Assembly: GCA_026874595.1 (NCBI GenBank)
Contig: CM049319.1
Location: forward strand, 3,626,601-3,690,600
Direction of reading: 5' to 3'
DNA length: 64,000 bases
DNA from: Sipunculus nudus
Taxonomy: Eukaryota; Annelida; Sipuncula; Golfingiida; Sipunculidae
The position numbers and the translations under genes are program-made. Below are positions 59,546 to 64,000 of this stretch, one piece after another; the stretch's first letter is position 1, and the number at the start of each line of letters is the position of its first letter. The notes beneath the pieces are model-generated. The model was given only the letters and a program-made list of their open reading frames with translations, had not been told where the DNA came from and did no database searches.

Positions 59546-61465
59546 GAATATTCAAAGGCTGCCGTGTTTAAATATCCATGTATGGTTGATGTTGAATCTT
59601 GGGAATTATATTTTGGATATTTCTTGTGGTGCCTGAAAACAACAGTTGATTTTGTGTCCCTAGAATTACCATGAAATTTGTCAAACATAAACATTAAGGA
59701 ATCAGTGGGAAGAGGCCGGGCCATTAATTGTCACAAGCGACCACAAAGATGATGGACGGTTATGTACAGTAAGCAGGGAATACCGCATTACGACCAGAAC
59801 ATTAGGCCTCACTGCTCCGCTAGATCATAAATATTGTTGTTTCCGGTCTCAGCCCTGAAGCTCAATACAAAACCAATAACAGCTGACCCAGAATCTGTAA
59901 TAGTCCCACAAGGAAAACGATGCCTGTGGCCAGCTGACCAGAGTGAAGCTCTCAGGTGCAGTGTTTGTTACACCGGTTTGTTATATGGTGTTTGTGTCAT
60001 TTATGTTATTTTTTGTTGCGATTTATATGGATTTTATTCTGGAGATTCACACCAGTCTCCGTTTGAACATCGTCAGCTCTGGTGATGGTCATCAGGTGCA
60101 GCATAACATGTTGTTGTTCAGCGTGGGTATAATTCTGTGAAATAATGCAGATTATCTTACAAGATGAAGTACAATTCTATACTTATACTCAATTTCGACC
60201 AATTTTGTTTGTTGTACCTCTGTCATGCTTACTAAATAAATTTGTAGGATATTGTCCCTTTTAACATTTTGTTTTTTTCCTGTTGTTTAATGTTGTGATC
60301 TCCTTATATTTTACTTACAGAAAATGTTTATACAGTAATTTAAATTTTATGATGGATAAAAATGATATTAATAACAGTAGTGAATATACAAATTTGTGCA
60401 GTTCCATGCCAAAATATACAATGGCATATGGCGCTTTATAATAAATCCATGCAAGTCATTCTTAAGAATATACCCCTCATATACTGGATGAACAAAAGAA
60501 AAACGGTCTCATAAAATTAAAAATTGTGTTCATTTATTAAAATGAAATTTACATATTAGAGTTTAAAATATTACACAAACTAGTAGTAGTGAGACATGAG
60601 CTGCCACATATAAAAGTTGGTATGCCTTCTTTAAGAAAATAAATTAAAATATTTTGTGGTACCTTAAATATTATGTGACTCTTTGCCTTTCACAGAGGTG
60701 CTTGATTTAGAGAGGTTACTCATTTAAAAGACTGCTTCTCACAAGCCCATAACAGAAAGGTGTTTGTAACAGAATTGTAAGTAACATTAAGATGAGGTCT
60801 CTGTGTTTCTAAAAAAAAAAGAATAGGTCCATGATAATGAGAATAAAGGTATCCATACAATAACAGTAATATGATATCTTTAAGCCTTCTGGATTTCAGG
60901 TTTTATATTCATGGGGTAGGGAACAATCTGGAAGTCATAACCTGTCGTTAAGAAATTAGAGAGCAAATCTCTGAGATGCTAACAAAATTTCACCATCATG
61001 CCATTCAGGTACTGGCTGAAGTATTACACCTCAACCACTAGGCTATGTCTTACCTCTACTGATCAGGTTATTGTTTTACTTTCAGAACTGATACCAAGAC
61101 AGCCTGTTCTTCAGTTCAGAAGAAGGGGCACAGCGTCCTGGTCCCAAAAGATGGTCATTATCAGACTGGAGACGGCAAACCATGGATTACGCTCGTCGCT
61201 GTGTAATTATGAGTGAGGAGTTCTACCCGCCATAGTTCCTTGGATGTAGTCATGCTGTGCCAAAGACAAAATGTGATCTCATAGTGAAACACAAGGAGAC
61301 AAAACACCACCTATCGGGAGTTTGTAGCGGTAGTTTTCCGACATGGATTTAATGGTCATGTGCTCAGTTTGAGAAGTCATTTAATTATTTCAAGGATAGT
61401 GTTTTATTTCTCAGGAAGTGTTTATAAATTTTGTCAAAACTTGCACAATGCATTTATTTAAACAG

Positions 61466-61540
61466 GAAGGGATATAGCTGAAATTATTGTCGGATTTGAA
61501 TATTTTATCGATTTTGGTCAAACCTGTGACGTAGCACAGT
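61466..61540 (+). other. ARHGAP35: 5' UTR part of the first coding exon of p190 RhoGAP
   Basis: CATTTATTTAAACAG ending at 61465 is a plausible acceptor. The 75 nt between it and the ATG contain no other ATG and have an in-frame TAG three codons before the start (61532-61534). Confidence 0.45.
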
Positions 61541-61946
61541 ATGGCTAAGAAAGGAGAACAGCGGGTGTTTAACGTCAGCGTAGTAGGACTTTCAGGAACT
61601 GAAAAGGAAAAAGGACAAACAGGAATAGGGAAGTCCTGCCTGTGTAACCGGTTTATGCATCCACATGCAGATGAATATTACACCGATCACATCTCAGTCA
61701 TTGGTCAAAGTGATTTTGGTGGTCGTGTCATCAATAATGACCACTTCCTGTACTGGGGAGAGGCGACAAAGACGTCCGACGATGGCGTGGACTTTACGTT
61801 CCAAGTTGTGGAACAAACAGAGTTCATTGATGACTCATCATTTTTGCCGTTCAAAATCGGCAAGACAGAGCCGTACTTCAAGAGGTGTGCAGCCACCAAG
61901 CTGACATCAGCTGAGAAACTAATGTACATCTGTAAGAACCAGTTAG
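61541..61946 (+). CDS. ARHGAP35: p190 RhoGAP (ARHGAP35/ARHGAP5 family), first coding exon
   Basis: The exon encodes 135 residues plus one base of the next codon. The sequence matches the amino terminus of vertebrate p190 RhoGAP closely: [13 protein letters not shown] at residues 14-26, the P-loop GQTGIGKS at 25-32, CLCNRF, DFGGRV, then [10 protein letters not shown] and VEQTEFIDD, ending [20 protein letters not shown]. This is the N-terminal GTP-binding domain; the FF domains, pseudo-GTPase regions and C-terminal RhoGAP domain expected of the roughly 1,500-residue family must lie beyond the window. The protein stimulates GTP hydrolysis by Rho, acting at the membrane and cytoskeleton downstream of adhesion signals. 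The start is secure: A at -3, G at +4 and an in-frame TAG just upstream. The donor G/GTGAGT follows base 61946, a phase-1 intron where vertebrate genes carry one very large uninterrupted exon. Orthology to the single invertebrate p190 gene is inferred. Confidence 0.95.
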
Positions 61947-64000
61947 GTGAGTTTCTTAGTTTTGTTGTGAGTGGGATAAGTCCTTGTTACTTTAAGTTAG
62001 TTTAACTTTGTAATTGTGGTTGGATGTCACACTTGTACAGATGAACATTGTGTAAAAATAGACAGTATTTTTGTAAATAGTGCACAAAGCTGATGACGGG
62101 CACAAGTTACCTGGTTATTTATGAGAAGAAGATCGATGTTAACATCAAGAGTGAAAATATATCAGGGATTCAGGGGTGGGAGACCATGCTAAAAGATAAA
62201 AACGTCCAGAACCAGAAATTGGTTTAATATGTTTTGGGACACTGAAAAAGACTGTGAGTTCTGACATGTTTAACAACAACATCAAATATTTCTAACAGAT
62301 GCTGGTAATTCCAATTAAATTCATCAATAGCAAACAAAAAGTGAGAGTTTGTACAGGATGACGATGCTTGTTTTGTTCTTTGGTATCTTTGTATAAGTTT
62401 CGTTCTGTTGATAAATCACAGGAAGTGTTGTTAGGATGTCGCGAGTGTAGACACATGTTTTAGAGACTTGTGATCACACCTGTATGAACACAGAGGTCGT
62501 CAGGTGCAGGAGAAATTGGGGACAGTCATGCAGGGGACATCCCTGACCTAGACTTGATGCCACCTGGCAAAACTAGAGAACACCCAGAGAGCACATACCT
62601 CCACCAGAGTTTTTATCCAGATTATCTTCAAAATAAAATTTGAGAACAGCCTGAGAGCACATACCTCCCCTAAACTTTTTATCCAGATTATCTTCAAAAT
62701 GAAACTAGAGAACACCCGGAGAGCAAATACCTCCTATAACTTTTTATCCAGATTATCTTTAAAATAAAACTAGAGAACACCCAGAGAGCACATACTGCCA
62801 ACCAACTTTTTATACAGATTATCTTCAAAATGAAATTAGAGAACAGCCTGAGAGCACATACCTCCACAAAACTTGTTATACAGATTATCTACAAAATGAA
62901 ACTAGAGAACACCCAGAGAGCACATACCTCCTATAACTTTTTATCCAGATAATCTTTAAAATAAAAAAAAGAAAACACCTGGAGAACAAATTCTGCCACC
63001 AATTTTTTTATCCAGATTATCTTAAAAAATGAAACTAAAGAAAACCCAGAGAGCACATACCTCCTAAAACTTTTTATCCAGATAATCTTTAAAATAAAAA
63101 AAAGAAAACACCTGGAGAACAAATTCTTCCCCCAATTTTTTTATCCAGATTATCTTAAAAAAATAACTTGAGAATACCTAGAGAGCACATACCTCCACCA
63201 AAATTTATCCAGATTTTTTTTATCTGTGTGATCATCCTTTGTTCACCTCCATTCCAACCACTCTGGGAAGTTCATGAAATTCCATGAACAACCTTTTGAG
63301 GTAACATAGGCATAAGAAACAGGTTGTAATGTTTTAAACTGTGTTTTCTAAGGTTACATTTTCAACTGCTTCTCTTTGCTTGGTTTGTCTGTGAGCAGAA
63401 TTATGCAAAACTATAGAATCTATCTAAATTAATAAACTTTGTGGAGTAGCAGTTCATTCTTTCACCTCACTACCGATCAGTCATTTAACAAATATTACAT
63501 CAAAATCCATGAAAAAAACTTTCAGAGATAACTTGTGTATAACAAAATGGTTATGTCTTCAGATGTGTTTATTTGTTGTTTTTTTGTCAGATTATACAAA
63601 CATAACTGAACAAGTGTCAGCAAGACCTAGTGGAGTATGCTATAATCCAGGAAAGGCTTGTAATTAATTTGTCATTGACCCATACCTGTAAGGCCCTGTA
63701 AATTTCATGAGATTCAGTTCATGATTGTATGAGTTATTTTGTGAACCAACTCACACACATAAAGAGGGATGTCCTTGTACCTTGCTGATGGAGGTCTGTT
63801 TGGTATACTCATAGACAAGGAGAAAATAGAGCAAAAAAATTGAAATTTCTCAGTAAGGACAAAGATGTCAGCAGTCTGGATGCTGCCTCTGTGTTGATTT
63901 ACAGCCTTGTATCAGGGATATGATATACAGGTGTATGGCTCAACTTTCATACACACCCCGACATTAACGAGAAAGACGTATCACCTGTAGCTGTCACCTG
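61947..64000 (+). other. Start of the intron after the first p190 RhoGAP coding exon
   Basis: The donor is GTGAGT at 61947. No exon continuing the GTPase domain is visible before 64000, so the intron exceeds 2 kb. An acceptor-like TTTTTTTGTCAG ends at 63591, but the open segment after it does not resemble the p190 family and stops after about 25 codons. Confidence 0.6.
62570..63215 (+). repeat. 66-bp minisatellite, about ten copies, with a 133-bp higher-order unit
   Basis: The unit contains GAGAGCACATACCTCC and TTTTTATCCAGATTATCTT. TTTTATCCAG or its variants start at 62611, 62677, 62742 and 62808, giving periods of 66, 65 and 66 bp. In the right half alternating unit types produce a dimer: GATAATCTTTAAAATAAA recurs at 62948 and 63081, 133 bp apart, with the intervening sequence nearly identical. 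The open frame at 62931-63122 simply reads across this dimer. Confidence 0.9.

Larger units (their letters stand above)
55115..61465 (+). other. Presumed 5'-UTR intron of the p190 RhoGAP gene
   Basis: The stretch contains two small repeats listed separately (56139-56315 and 59235-59545) and no supported coding exon. A second acceptor-like site (TTTTACTTTCAG ending at 61085) could define an alternative 5'-UTR exon. The intron assignment rests on the weakly supported exon at 55020-55114. Confidence 0.25.

Noticed and set aside
62931-63122. Minus-strand frame with an internally repeated hydrophobic peptide
   Set aside because: It reads across the dimeric minisatellite in the p190 intron.
63592-63655. 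Possible second p190 RhoGAP exon after TTTTTTTGTCAG
   Set aside because: The peptide in the needed phase does not resemble the family and soon stops.
1-64000. CRISPR array, prophage or bacterial operon
   Set aside because: Tandem arrays here have long, diverged units without unique spacers of uniform length; genes are intron-split and the sequence is clearly animal nuclear DNA.

Overview
The window looks like a gene-poor, AT-rich, repeat-rich stretch of an invertebrate nuclear genome, most likely a bivalve mollusc. Genes are split by long introns with GT-AG borders, and the short open frames scattered through the window are not gene-length. The repeats fit a bivalve: mobile elements with (ACGG)n/(GTCC)n tracts, hairpin termini and tandem core units resemble the 'pearl'/Helentron-like non-autonomous elements known from bivalves. 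I cannot name the species.

Only one coding exon can be identified with confidence: 61541-61946 (+), the first coding exon of a p190 RhoGAP (ARHGAP35/ARHGAP5 family). It carries the N-terminal GTPase P-loop, starts at a well-framed ATG and ends at a strong GTGAGT donor. The rest of that gene lies beyond base 64000. A possible upstream promoter and 5' exon (CCAAT boxes at 54859-54944, GTAAGA donor after 55114) would make 55115-61465 its 5'-UTR intron. Near the left edge a minus-strand gene is supported by a Pro/Gln-rich coding exon (3869-4014), a possible 33-nt microexon (11952-11984) and a TATA-containing promoter with a non-coding first exon (14604-14838). Its product is not recognised.

Layout: 1-2077 inverted pearl-like copy; 2078-3330 decayed palindrome repeats; 3869-14872 the minus-strand gene, whose introns hold a second pearl-like family with three 180-bp units (6022-6673), a palindrome-unit array (7986-8425) and an element bounded by inverted arrays of a 15-bp unit (8553-10347); 16100-18562 a repeat block with a 279-bp x4 satellite and a 145-bp x3 array; 19429-21118 a Harbinger MITE and a tRNA-type SINE; 22490-24581 a hAT element with a perfect 8-bp target duplication and a pearl-like copy nested inside it; 26173-26504 a second Harbinger MITE; 27295-28060 a pogo/Tigger-like element; 32447-34602 seven copies of an 18-bp motif; 41254-43888 the full-length pearl-like copy; 44890-53000 microsatellites and small tandem duplications; 53804-54616 a pearl-like copy carrying a third Harbinger MITE; 54859-64000 the 5' part of the p190 RhoGAP locus with a 66-bp minisatellite in the intron after the first coding exon.

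Nothing seen indicates a bacterial, viral or CRISPR system. The most notable signals are the nested, datable transposon insertions, the shared architecture of the pearl-like families, the palindrome-bearing satellite and the dispersed 18-bp motif.
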